A model generated the notes under the pieces. That model saw only the letters and a program-made list of their open reading frames with translations. It was not told the DNA's origin and made no database searches. From Sclerotinia nivalis (taxonomy: Eukaryota; Ascomycota; Leotiomycetes; Helotiales; Sclerotiniaceae), in NCBI GenBank assembly GCA_029531795.1, contig JAPEIS010000009.1, positions 496,001 through 560,000 on the forward strand: DNA of 64,000 bases, read 5' to 3'. The stretch's first letter is position 1; the number at the start of each line of letters is the position of its first letter. Positions 12,101 to 24,548 of the stretch are shown here, piece after piece. The translations under genes and the position numbers were made by a program.

Positions 12101-13275
12101 TAATGATTTTCTAGTAACTCCAATGCCGAAAGAAGATGCTCTATCTTTTAACTCTAGTTGGAAACTTCCATCCGTTATCACTTATCAAATGAAAGATCAA
12201 AATAATCGGGTTGACAACTCTTGGAAGCAAAGTTTAGACACTTCTGTATTATATGCTGATGAAAAGTTTGTTCTTCATTTTTTCAAGAACCTTTACAATT
12301 ATTAACCCTATCTATAGTACTCGTGTCATCGATAAAACCCATAGGCCTCTCTCCTCCAATCATGAAACACCGACTGAAGGAACTCTCATAGCCATTGACA
12401 CTGAATTCGTCTCTATTCGTCAACCCGAAATCGAAGTAAACTCCGAAGGCGAACGACAAACTATTCGACCCATCGCACACGCTCTAGCCCGTGTCTCTGT
12501 TGTCCGAGGCTTTGGCGAAGACGAAGGGTCTCCATTTATTGATGATTATATCAATTGCAAAGATCCCATCGTCGACTACTTGACATCTTATTCGGGTATT
12601 AGCCCAGGTGATCTTGATCCACGTCAATCAAAACATAATCTTGTTTCTCTTAAAACTGCTTACAAGAAACTCTGGATTTTATTAAACCTGGGATGTAAAT
12701 TTGTGGGGCACGGGCTCAAGACAGATTTTAGAGTCATCAATATACAGATACCGAAATCGCATGTCATTGATACAGCTGATCTTTTTTACATCCCAGCTAA
12801 ACAGAGAAAATTGGGATTGGCGTTTCTGGCATGGTATCTTTTCAGAGAAGATATTCAAGTCGAAACGCATGATAGTATTGAAGATGCGAAAACAGCGTTG
12901 AGGTTGTGGAGGAAGTGGGAAGAATGGACTACAGCAGAGAAACTTGGAGGAGCACCGGTGGAAGATTTATTGATGGAAGTCTATAAGCAAGGGCAGGCGT
13001 GCAATTTTAGACCGCCAGGTTTTAATGCTAGGAAAGAAAGGGAGAGGGAAAGAGAAAGAGAAAGAGAGGGGAAGGATATTAGTAGGGCTAATACACCGCC
13101 TGGGAATGAAGATGGTGGTGTAAGTTTAAAGGGACCGAGCACTCCTATTCGCAAACCATTGGGAGCACTACCGTTTGGGTCAGGAGGTAGTGGAGGTGCG
13201 AATGGTAGTGGACTTTCAAGCTTTGGTGGAGGGGGAAGTGGGTGGACCCCTGGAAAAGGAAGTCCGTTACGATGA
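9150..13275 (+). CDS. PAN2: PAN2, catalytic subunit of the PAN2-PAN3 poly(A) nuclease
   Basis: Cytoplasmic deadenylase that trims poly(A) tails with Pan3. Eleven exons read as 9150-9170, 9337-9611, 9664-9790, 9835-10421, 10474-10890, 10944-11194, 11243-11382, 11432-11545, 11590-12001, 12052-12265 and 12318-13275; the sum is in frame (1171 aa, family size). The start MDGDWEE is a 21-nt exon. Domains in order: N-terminal WD40 region ([20 protein letters not shown] style segments), linker, a UCH-like pseudoprotease (NSYANALLQ, no catalytic Cys at the usual place, as in the family; zinc-binding CVFCKSE), and a DEDD RNase with [15 protein letters not shown] and HDSIEDA. The tail has an RE dipeptide run from a coding GA-rich microsatellite and glycine/serine-rich residues. 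Splice sites were chosen by family alignment; the 11383-11431 intron could have another donor. Very sure of identity. Confidence 0.95.
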
Positions 13276-14959
13276 GGTGAGAGGGACCTGTTGGTAGGTC
13301 AAGCGATTTGGATTGAATACCAGGGAAGTAGAGAGTAAAAGAAGGATGCGAGAGTGAACATGGACTCATTGTAGTAAATCGATAGGAAAATTGAATGAAA
13401 AAAAATTGAATGAACCAAAAAATTGATTCGAATATTCGAAATTATATATTGCCAGTGGTCGAGGCAGGGTGTCCAATAGTCTGGACTGGTAGTATAGATT
13501 TCAGCTTTCATCTAGCTTTCGGCACAAGGGCAGTTCATTTATATTGAGTAAGTATCTTCGTTCATTGTGTTAACCAGCATCAGTACTAAGTATTACTATT
13601 TCTTCTCTTCTTTTCCTTCTCCCCCTTTCTTCCTCTCATTCCTTCTCTTCACTTCCTTCTCCCTCCCTTCTTCAAGTTTCCTCCCATCCCTATTACTACT
13701 ACCGCTATACCAATTATAAACTTAAACATATTTACAAACCCAATTTATCATTAATATTTTATATCTTATATCCCATATCCTATATCCCAATCTTCATCCT
13801 CACTTTACACCTCACACTCCAAATCCTCACTCACTTTTCCAATCTGTACAAACCGTAATAAAAGCCACAAAAACATCAAAAGCATCAAATCTCGTCAAAT
13901 CCCATCATACCACACCAATTTGAATTTCTATATATTTATAGAGTAAAAATAAATATAGTTTTTGAATAGATGTAGTTCTTGAATAGATATAGTTCTTGAA
14001 AAATATCAATAGAAACGTATATAAGAAAGTGAAGCGTCCACAGTATATCTCATAAGATTCGTATTGATTTGCCTAAAGAACTAGAACTATAAAATCACCG
14101 AACTATATATATGATAATTCGGTCCCTGGTTGCCGAGGCTAGTGAGATCACGTGATGAATATCCCGACAAAAAGATTATAGAAGTGGAATAGATGTAGTT
14201 TTGGAATAGATTGTAGAAATTGATGAAATGTTATATAGAGAAAAATCGAGATGTAGTGTAAGAGATGTAGAGGTGTGCTTTTGGGGTGGGCAGATGGGTC
14301 GATATATTCAAGGGGGTGTAGATAGAATGTAGAGGGGAAGAGAGGGTTACTTTGATAGTTGGAAAGGGTGTATGATGATTGGAAAGGATATACAATGTAT
14401 GAGATGTATGGGAATATGTAAGTATTTTGATCATCTGGGTTTGAATAATATTAAGATCTTCCAATCTTAATATATAAATACTATCAAAATACAAATACTA
14501 TCCAGACACATCAATCAATATACATACATCCATACCTACCAAAATACATTTATATAAATAATTCCTCTTCTAATTTTCCTATATATATATCTATCCTCCA
14601 AATACAACAGATATCTCAAACAACAACTAACCCAACCCCCATTCCAACAATAAATCAAACTTCAATACATCCACACATTATAAAACCCCAATCACCATCC
14701 CCCAAACAAAAACCTCATCTCATCCCCTCTATCGCACCAGTTCACAGTCCGCCCCCTTCCCCCCCCAAAGGAACATGCTCACTATTTCTCCATTCTCACA
14801 TGAAAGCCACTAAATCGCGACACCTACCTTACCAGCATTTAGAAATGAAATCTTTAATATCATCTCCAGGACCCCTAGAGAAGTTCCTCATTCTGTAGAA
14901 ACCATCCGATGGAGATAATCTTCAAGTATGATACAGAGTTGGATATTTAGCCTACGAAG
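13276..14959. other. Intergenic region downstream of PAN2, no gene seen
   Basis: AT-rich, with pyrimidine-rich stretches near 13600-13690 and 13745-13850. It contains the second copy of the 24-nt motif at 13465-13488. No coding frame stands out. Confidence 0.5.
13465..13488. repeat. 24-nt dispersed motif, copy 2
   Basis: Core TCCAATAGTC followed by TGGACTG, preceded by CAGGGTG. It lies about 190 bp after the PAN2 stop. It matches 6304-6327 at 22 of 24 positions. Confidence 0.7.
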
Positions 14960-15690
14960 TAGCAACAAGTGATATATTTCAAGTATACAGAACAGCAGCG
15001 GCCTTGAAAGGAAGTCTGCTTTGAGGAGAAATGTCTGGTATGAAGAGCATAGTTCTGCTTTCCTCGGAGTCGGGATAGAACAGGGGCATGAATTTTACGA
15101 CATGCAGCAGGATATTAAGGATTGGTGTACCTACGATATTAAGAATATATATCATAATGATGTGGATAGAGTATGCGATAATCCTTGGCTAGGATAGTAT
15201 CAAACAAGATTTCAATTTTAATGTTCATGTGTTATATGATGATTGTACCAAACGCAAAGGACCTGAATTTGACGACTTGCAACAAAATATTGAGAACCAC
15301 CGAAATGTACATAAAATGACATTGATGACGTTATGAGCATGTTAAAGGGGAGTGATATACTTCAATTTAACCATGCTCTAAACAACTCAAATCCAGAAAC
15401 AGAGTATCTAAATCCAACAACGTATAACAAAACACCCAAACCCATTGACACTCAAAAGCAATAACGCATTGATGAATACTTGATCTTTCAGGAAAAAGTA
15501 ATATACTTCAGCTCACCTCGCTTCAAAACATCTATACCAAAAATAGAGGGCCTGAATACCATGACGCACAACAAAACACCAGCAACCGGCTAAAAGCTAC
15601 TTATCATGACATCTCCAATAACGCCAACAACACTACATGTTGGAAAAAGTGTTGAAAGGAAACGATATACCTTACTAAACTATCTCACCA
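14960..15690. repeat. Degenerate tandem repeat, about four units of ~145-180 bp
   Basis: A recurrent segment (CTGAATTT, ACGAC, GCAACAAAA) appears near 15087, 15263, 15409 and 15552. A second element (GTGATATACTTCA and variants) appears near 14970, 15351, 15497 and 15658. The order of elements is kept, so these look like diverged tandem copies. The two downstream copies are clearest (shared ACGTATAACAAAACACC-like block). No coding frame runs through them. Confidence 0.55.
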
Positions 15691-18600
15691 CGCAAAATTC
15701 ATCACCACATTTATCGGGCCCAAATCTCCCGAAATACTGATTGCCCCACATTGAAACCCCGCTTCTAAAAATATCTCATTCTCGTAGTCCATCCTACCAT
15801 TTATATACCTCACATAACATCATCCGCATCTCATCAAAGGAGTGACGCCAACTGATAGTTAGCACCTGGTGTACGTACAACCGATCGATCACCACTGCAC
15901 ACCCCGATCAGCCACCCGATCTTAGATCCTCCGGAGAGATCTTCCCTAGGACCCGAGTTTCGGCACGTATTTCTCGGTGATCTTGGAGTCCTCAAGGTGA
16001 AGTGATTGTGGGCCGCGGGTGTAAATGAAGGGTTGCGATGATGGAGGGAATATGTGATGTTACGTAGAGCCGTGCGCATGTGCATGATCTGAAAGCTGAA
16101 CCCCAGCTTTTGGTGACCAGTTTTCCTAGGTTGAGGGGATGTCATGTGAAAGGTAGGCGGGTGATCTTGCTAACTCGAAATATGTAAAATAGATTGATTT
16201 CTCGGACCGAAACATCAAGAACTAGCATACTTCGTACATTAGCGACTTCGCAAAACATCTGAACATCACAGATAAGGTCTTGCAATGCATGCAGATAAGA
16301 TATCCTAATTGATGCGCACGTGCTTGGTGCGAAAGCATCCTTGAGAGTCGTACGGTAGGCCACTACTAAGCGCCTGTCAAAGAGACAATAAGTGGACGAA
16401 TTAAATCATGATAAAGCACTTTTAGACTGTAAAACTAGTCATTTTAGATTCGGGAAAAATCTAGACCAGTCCGGCGCGTCCGCCGCCAGCATGACTCGTG
16501 CAATAAGCCGCTGGACTAATAAACGCCGCTAGGAAAGAGACATGCGGTACAAGGTTCCATATAAAAAAAGATAAATATTTTGATAGTTCTCAATAGGTCC
16601 GGCCGAAGCTTATCTATCGTTCGTTCCATGAGGGCGGTAGGAACCTTTATTTTGATGTCATACATGACGATTCTGCGCCGTTAATGTGCAGATTGAAGTA
16701 TATATGTATGTATGTATGTATAACTCTGCATGCATAAAGTTGTTAAAAAAATCAAAAACACTGGGTTAAACACGTGTATTTCATGTGTTACATGAACCTC
16801 GGCTTCTCTCGTCAAACTCAAACTGTTGAATTGTAATCAAGGTGGTCTAGACTCAGGTCTTTTTTGCAGCCAAACACCCACAAACTCACAATTCAGCAAC
16901 CTCAAACTAAATGGAAACCAATTTCGCTGAAAACCGAAAATTAAACTTCACTCAAGAAGTATGCTTATGTGATATTTCTACTTGCTTCGTCATGCGCATC
17001 ACATTATATAGAAGGATTTCTCTCTGTATCCCAGCCTTGTCAGATGTCCAGCTTCATCACCAAAGCAAGTAGAAATAGGCGAAAGAAAACTTCCTCTCCG
17101 CATATCTCATGCTCATGCCTTGTCTTTCCACCATGCTGTACATTCGTACTCCTTACCTATCCTATAGCGAAAGTGACACAACCTGAAATCCAGCATCATC
17201 TCGACCCTTAAGATCCCGAGGATATGGAACGTCAAATTTAAAGTTGTTTCTATAAATACTTTCTTTCGGACAAGAGTGCACCTTGACGCCGAAAATCGGA
17301 AGGGCCGTCGTGATAATTTATTTCGCCATGTTAAATGTCTTGGTCAGATGTTCAGCCGTGCTGACATGAGTGTGGCGTATGAAATAGGAAGGAAGTTGTT
17401 GGGTTGGTATTTGCTCAAGGAATATCCCTTGCTTTGGATCCTTTTGATGACATTCTAGAAGATTACTGTGTTCAGTTAGATTCAACACGCAATATCAACC
17501 TCTTGTCTCTGAGATATTTCGTAACATTCGATGGTTTCTTCTGGAAGGAAAAAATGAATCAATTTTTGAACCGAACTGGTACATCCTGCCATGCCTTAAT
17601 CAAATGGATCACGAGGCTTTGTCTCTGATGCAGGTACGAGTTGGCGAATATTGGTCATGTTTAAGAAATGGAATGTTTCTTTTTTGGATCTGACTGTGTC
17701 ACATATTGGAAGATAAGATTTGTCCACGTGGGAATGCTTCCTTTTTGTGGAGTGGAAATTGTACTGTTATTAGGTGGCGCGAGGAAGGGTTTTTGATCTG
17801 TGTGAAGTATTTTTTGCCTTTGCAATTCTTGTACTTCTTTCTTTCTGTATATGCTTAGTTCAATGGATCTTTTGGAAAGCTGCTTGGGAACATAAAAGAT
17901 GAAAATGAATAATGTGCCGTTATCTCGGGCTCAAATGGAAGGAAAGGCGATATGAATCCAAGTGACTTGTGTCAACGGGTTGAAGAGGTAAAAAGAGGTA
18001 AGTGTTGAGGACATTGAGAGAGTGCGGTATGCGGAGGGCTTGAAGGATCATTCTGGGTTGTACAAAATAGTACCGGACAGCACAAAGCGATAACGCATAA
18101 GTCGTAAGTAAGTATTCCTTACACTGGCCGGATTAATACTGAGCAGTGTCTCTTCTGGCGCTAGATCATTGCATTTGTCTTAAGCTTCGCATGTGTTCCT
18201 TCAGCTGGTTCAATTTGGAAAGCTTCTGGAATCCGATCCATTTGATGACGGGATGTTTCTTGTCGCTAGTATCGGATCGGAAAGGAGGTGAGTGATGACA
18301 TCTGAAGAAGATCAGTATAAACCCTGTAAACTTTCATAAGGAGATGAAACGCAATAAGGTAAGGTATGTCTCACCTGAAACAGATCCACTGGGCTGTCAC
18401 TTCTGATGTAAGTTATGAATGAGTCATGGTAATAAGGGAAAGAAATTATGAAGCATAAAATAGTGATAGGGTTGAAGTTATGAGGATATATTCTTTGCCT
18501 TTTGAAGCATATAGGCGAAGATGATGGAGGGGTCAGATACGGCTATTCTGTAGTACAAGAATGGTATCACATGCTCGTGCCGAAGAGTACGTACTGTACT

Positions 18601-20929
18601 CGTGAGGGGTCCCGGAATTTATGAACGTAATCGGATTAATATACAGATACGGGATAGCAAGGCTGTATGTAAGGTATTTGTAAAATATGGTCGATCGTCT
18701 TGATCGACTTTCCACTACCTTGTTTTTGGGCTGAAACCCCAGAAAAAGGAAATATCTTCATGGTCAAGCTATCTTACCGAAGAGACTGACAAATTTATCA
18801 AATGTACTGTACTGTACTGTACTGCTTATTATTAATGAATGAGGTTATGGTTGCTTTCGTTTCATAGGAATGGGATGCAAAGTTGTGCCGGATTCACGCA
18901 CTCAGGTAGGCCGTTGCACTGTTGAGGTATATCTAATGTACCTATCTTCGCTGTAGAGGTACGAATATGTATCCAATATAGGTTCAGTATATAGGTATTG
19001 TAATTATAAGAGGAAAGGAGAGTCCATGACAACTTCCACAAGTACCAGTACAATTATTCGATGTATCAGTTCTATCAGTTCTATCAGTTTTCGTTGTCGC
19101 GCAACATGACTTACAATTGGTAGTATATACATAATCTTCAAATATTGCTATAGACATTTCATTAGGTGGTTCAGCTTTAATGATAGGCGCCTCTTTTAGG
19201 CTTCTGTTACAAGTTTCTAGTGAGTTTACAAGTAACCGAAGCCTAAAAGGAAGGGGTCAAGGGTTTATTAGCGGATACACTTAGCAAGTAATGCACCTAA
19301 TGAACCATGTACCTGACAAGACTTTTTTTCTTAAGGGAAAATATATGTACTATGTAGTAGATAAGTAAGGTAAGAGCAACTGTTGGATGTACTCTGTCAG
19401 CAAAAAGGTAAGCAAAGCACGATTCATATCTCCTCAATATCATCAGCAAAGCCAAGCTAAAAGCCAAGTTTTACAACGCCTCGTGTTACTCTTCCATCCA
19501 GTCAAAATTCATTCCATTCCATTTCATTCTTCTATCTGATCCTTCCGCTACATCCCATAACATCCCATAGCATCCCATAACATCCCATACATACATCCCG
19601 TCCAATTTGAACCACTCACCATACTCCCATCATTCCCTTCTCAGCGTTTTGCACTGGTTTTGCCATGCAAATGCCATGTGTGTTTTGAGCTTCTACCCCT
19701 TGTCACATTGTATTAATTCCCTACTCGCCGCAAACTGCTTAAGTGCGTGCAACATTAAACTTGAAATCCTAAAGTTACTAAAGGTTTTACTAAACTACAT
19801 CCGTTGACTTAAACTACTGATGGGTCCACACTTACGAACGCCTACGGGGCATTATGCTTGCCATGGTTTCGGTTGCAAAAACGCCTTCTCCCCACTCTCT
19901 CAATAATAAGGAAAAAGAAAATTGAAAATTGTATACTACTGTACACCACTGAAAAATACTCTAACTCTTAGGGGTACTTTGTACTTATTAACCAGCGAGC
20001 ATGGTTCTGCATCTGGTTGTGCAGGTGTGCGTGTGTGCGTGTGCAGCTCTATTAGGTACTGTACTTTGAAATAGATGGTAATGGTAATGGTAATGGTAAT
20101 GGATGGTAATAGTAATAGTAATGGTAATGGTAATGGTAAGGAATCAAAATCAAGTCAAATCAAATCAAATCAAATCATTCATTACATTCATCCATTCACT
20201 CAATCAATCATATCGCTTCAAATCTGACATCTTCTTCCATCCAATCCCAATACCACTTACTCACCACTTTCTCGAAGATGGATCCTTTCTCTCATTGACT
20301 CCATCCACATACATCCACACCATCCACACCCGTCCACACCCATCCACATCCAAATCTAAATCAATCTTCACTTCAAACTCATATACCGGTACCCTCAACG
20401 CCATATCTTAAAAAGGCGGCATTGTGGTCCATTCACGAACAACAGACAATTCCTTTTTTCCCCTTACCTCACTTAAGGAATTAAATTCCTTTGATCAATT
20501 CATTCATTGTCTTTAGTCTCTAGAACTAATCTCTGACACCAAGTTTCATCCTAAACATTCCAAAGAAAAAAAGATATTTCGTCTAAGAATCATCCCATCT
20601 TTGTTCTTCAAATCTACACCGTCTATATTCAATTATAGATAACTCATCTCATCACATCAAAAGATCAGACTCACTCTGCTTTTGTTCACCTGATATTCGC
20701 TTCCAACATAGCATCTTGCAATCTCCTTTAAGAATAAACCACTTCACTATCGATAAAGATCGACCCGAAATTCCACCTTCTGTCTCCATACATATATCTC
20801 TTTCGCATGGTCTAATACTTTTGCGCCGAATGTCTCCATTTACAAACCCAATCGCAAACCCGTAAAAAATTTATTGGACAATTCGAGGATTAGGGAGATA
20901 AGGTCTTTGTCCACCAGACTTTTGCGCCC
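15691..20929. other. Long gene-free region upstream of the YANK-type kinase
   Basis: About 5.2 kb without a recognisable gene. It contains several microsatellites: TATG near 16701-16720, TGTAC near 18803-18824, CATCCCATA-type repeats near 19551-19590 and GGTAAT near 20072-20138. It also has a strong hairpin at 19192-19250 and a pyrimidine-rich stretch before the kinase start (20200-20800). Open frames at 15834-16363 (-), 16969-17211 and 17276-17628 (+) have no family features I know. It may hold non-coding RNA or a long 5' UTR; the sequence alone cannot tell. Confidence 0.5.
19192..19250. repeat. Inverted repeat / hairpin with 23-nt arms
   Basis: Arm 19192-19214 (TCTTTTAGGCTTC...) pairs with arm 19228-19250 (...GAAGCCTAAAAGG). 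There are about four mismatches over 23 positions and a 13-nt loop. It could be a small mobile-element remnant or an RNA hairpin; no flanking duplication was established. Confidence 0.7.
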
Positions 20930-23071
20930 ATGGGAAACAGTTCTGGAAAGCCGGTGAACTTCGCAGATGAAGGTATGAATGGATTTTGTTGATACGGATT
21001 CAGTGGCAAGAGATTGTGCAAGGCACTCTTGAACTCTTGGACTCTTGGGGGTGGTCTTGATCTTTGTTACTGGTAATATTTCACCGCATGTAACTCTTGC
21101 TGACATATCTTTTTCCTTACATAGTGAGCCTCAACCATTTTCGACTTCTGCGAGTCGTTGGAAAAGGTGCTTTTGGAAAAGTAAGGATAGTAGAGAGAAA
21201 GGATACGGGCTTGACGTTTGCGCTGAAGTACATTCGCAAGGATGAGGGTTGGTGATACTCACTCAGATTTGGAACAACTACTGATTATGGAAAATATAGT
21301 TGTTCGACAAGAAAGTGTACGGAATATAATCCGAGAACGACGAATGCTGGAGCATTTAAATCATCCATTTATTTGTAACTTGCGATATAGTTTTCAAGAC
21401 ATCGAGTACATGTACGTTGACCTGGAGTTGGACCTGGACCACAAGCGCTCACTAATCATTCAACAAACAGGTATTTAGTTGTGGATTTAATGAACGGAGG
21501 AGATTTACGATTTCATATTTCCAGAAAGACCTTCACTGAAGAAGCTGTTCAGTTTTGGATCGCTGAACTTGGGATTGCCTTAAAGTACATACATAAGCAG
21601 GGTATCATACATCGGGATGTCAAACCTGACAATGTTTTATTGGACTCCGAGGGACATATACATTTAGCAGATTTTGTTTGTACTCTCAAAAACACTTCCC
21701 GGATTTGAACACAGCGCTAACACTATGTAGAATGTTGCATCGGATTATACTTCACATAGATTATTAACCAGCAAATCTGGTACTTTAGCTTATCTTGCAC
21801 CAGAAGTCTATAAAGGATGTGGATATGGACCTGGAGCGGATTGGTGGTCGTTAGGGGTACTGTTCTATGAATGTATCTACAATAAGGTATTATTCGACAT
21901 ACTTTCATTCTCTTGTAAACCCCACTCTTGAATTTTCAGTCCTAACCAATGTCTTTTAGAGGCCATTTGAAGGTAGTACACAAACAACGTTGGCAGCACA
22001 GATAACCAAAGCTGCACCAAATTTCCCCGTCACAGCACCAGCAGTTTCTATGCCATGTTTACATGCCATCAGCTCAGCTCTCGAGGAGGATCCAGCAAAG
22101 CGAATGGGCTCAGCCGGATTTGAAACTTTTACCGATAACCCTTTCTTTCGACCCATAGACTTCGAGGCACTTGAGAGAAAGGAGATAGAGCCAGTCTTCG
22201 TCCCATCTAGTGAAAAGACGAATTTTGATGCTACCTATGATCTTGAGGAATTACTATTGGAGGAAGCACCTTTAGAAGCTCGAGCGCGTCGACAAAAACC
22301 AAGAGAGGCTTTAAAGGATGATGCGACGGAGAAAGAAATCAAGGAAGAGGAACTGCATAAGATGATTGAAGCTCAATATACCACATTCGATTACACCAAA
22401 GCAGCGTATGACAGGTTAGCACTCTTCTGCAGATCGTTTCCCTTACGCTAACTAAATATTCTAGATATAATGAAGGTGGTGATCCAAATTCTCCACCTCC
22501 CGTTACACAAAATAATAGCCCATCTACCCCCGCATCGCAAACTTCTGATGAATTTCCAAAAGCCACCCTCACGCGCACTTTATCTAAAAATCGGAAGAGA
22601 GCCGCTTCGCGTTCTCAGCCATCTTCACGTTCTGAATCACCTTCGAATAGTGCAAATGCTCCACCAGTTCCTAGCTCGCAACCTCCTGGCTCTCAACAAC
22701 CACCCCAGAACACTAGCCCTGTCTTAGGACCTCCTCGTTCCGTACCCCATGCCCAGTCACCAAGTACGAATAAGACACCCTTATCACCCTATCAACAATC
22801 ATACAACCGTCCTCATCGTCCCGGTGGAATACGCAAGGAATCACAAGGTGGGGGTATGCAGGTTGTATTAGGCGAAACTGGAAGCTGGTCAGAATTGGCC
22901 AAGCAAGATGCGACCCTACCCGCAGATGCCAAGTTAGTAGAAGCACATGCCAAGCCAACTGGTATGTTAGGATTCTTATCAAGAAAGAAGGGCAGAGGCC
23001 ATAGTCCGAAGCCACAGGAGAGGGGTATCCTAGGAAAGGAAGGTGCAAGAGTCATTATAAGCCGGGGTTGA
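20930..23071 (+). CDS. AGC-type Ser/Thr kinase, STK32/YANK-like
   Basis: Protein kinase, likely membrane-anchored. Exons 20930-20972, 21125-21247, 21300-21411, 21471-21675, 21731-21886, 21960-22414 and 22465-23071 give 566 aa in frame. The start MGNSSGKP is a good N-myristoylation signal, as in YANK kinases. The glycine loop GKGAFGKV is at residues 27-34, the invariant Lys is in FALKYIRK, the catalytic HRDVKPDN is near 140-147, and DFN replaces DFG at about 160-162, typical of the STK32 family. APEVY and [11 protein letters not shown] follow. After the kinase core come [10 protein letters not shown] and [17 protein letters not shown], then a disordered Ser/Pro/Gln-rich tail. Closest relatives by memory are STK32/YANK and fission yeast Ppk33-like kinases. 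Substrate unknown. The region upstream is unusually long and gene-free. Confidence 0.9.
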
Positions 23072-24548
23072 AAGTTTGTTGAATCAGAATGATTCTTCGG
23101 ATATTCCAATGTTACTGGCAGCCGTTTTACGAATTTCCAGCACACATTTTCCTTTGGTGCGATCAATGTAAATTCATTGCATTTTCGAAGGGCAAGCGGG
23201 AGTTTTCTGTTTTATTTTACCGATTATACACAGCTTTCTCACTACTCGAGGATGCTGGATTTTTAATTTCTTTTTCGCCTATTTCTTTTGTTCATGACAG
23301 ATATGCTGGAGGCATTACGAACTCCACGTTACTGTTTTTTTCACGGAGAGGAGATGCGGATATCCAAAGAGTCATTTTGAGAGGAATATGCCTCACCAGG
23401 AACGAATCAATTGGTACTTGAAGCGGACGAAAAGCTCAAACTCGAGACGATTCATCGTGGCGAAGTTACATACACACCCGGAAGGGAAAGGATCGTCTGG
23501 ATAGGGTTGCATTGGCGGTATTGATTTGAGAGGTGGGATTTGATGCATGGAAGGGAGGGAGGGATGATGAATTAGATGAGATGAGATACCATTGGTGGGA
23601 GACGCCGCGGCATGCGGTGGATGGAATATGTAAAAGGGGCATGCATATGTAGATGTTCAAAGGGGAACAAACAGGCATTGGAATGATGGAAGTAGGATAA
23701 CATAGGATAGGATAGGATAGCATAGGATAGCATGAGTTGCGTTGCGATGAGATGAGTTCGTGCGTGCGTGCACATTTGTAAATAGATATGATACCAAGAT
23801 GAAATATAAGACATCTTTTTCTCTTTGAAGTTTTGAAATTTTGAAATTTTTTATGATGAGTGGGTGGATGGGTTTATTTGCTTGTTTATTGGCTGAAAAT
23901 TCTTGCTGTGCTGGTACATCCAACTAACTATCCAAATATACATATGTGTATACCTGAAGAGGAGGAAATACCATTTATTTATTTATTTATTTATCTATCT
24001 ACAATATCTAAATAGATATCCCATCTATAATATATATATCCATCACCAACTTTCTACTCTTTTATTCATTTTTATTATCTACCATCTACTACTTACCACC
24101 TACCATCTACCTACTTTTTCTACCACATCCCTATTTCCATTTCCTCATCCATCTCATCCATCTCATCCATCTCATTCGCCTCCCCTTCTTTCTTTAGCAC
24201 GATATCATAACAGCATATAATACTACATCATATCATATCATATCATATCATACCACATCACCAAATGGAATCAAATCAAATCAAATCAAATCAAAACCGA
24301 AGAAAAGTTTTCATTCAGTCTGACTCCATGAATAATATAATATAAATGGGTAAAAACGTCGAATTTTCATTCCATATCATATCATATCAATCAATGCAGC
24401 TATCCAGGCATCCAGCCGACATTTGAATCCATGCATATAAGATATATCTTTAAGTTTTGCTTCAACTCATTGCATTCCCATTCCCATTCCTATTCCTATC
24501 CCCCTTCCCTCCCCAATCATGATCTATTTACATGTTTCTAGTATGCAT
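23072..24548. other. Convergent 3' region between kinase and SUP35, microsatellite-rich
   Basis: Contains GGATA/GCATA repeats near 23697-23735, ATTT repeats near 23971-23993, CATCTCATC repeats near 24145-24178, CATAT repeats near 24228-24252 and AAATC repeats near 24270-24296. It probably holds both 3' UTRs. Frames here, including 23089-23421, look non-coding. Confidence 0.6.

Noticed and set aside
15834..16363. Minus-strand open frames (103 and 73 codons)
   Set aside because: No family features and no supporting splice pattern.
17276..17628. Plus-strand overlapping frames of 60 and 74 codons
   Set aside because: A splice joining them could not be supported; listed only as a transcript check within the long gap.
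23697..24300. Series of short repeats resembling an array
   Set aside because: Simple 4-9 bp microsatellites without spacers; not a CRISPR array.
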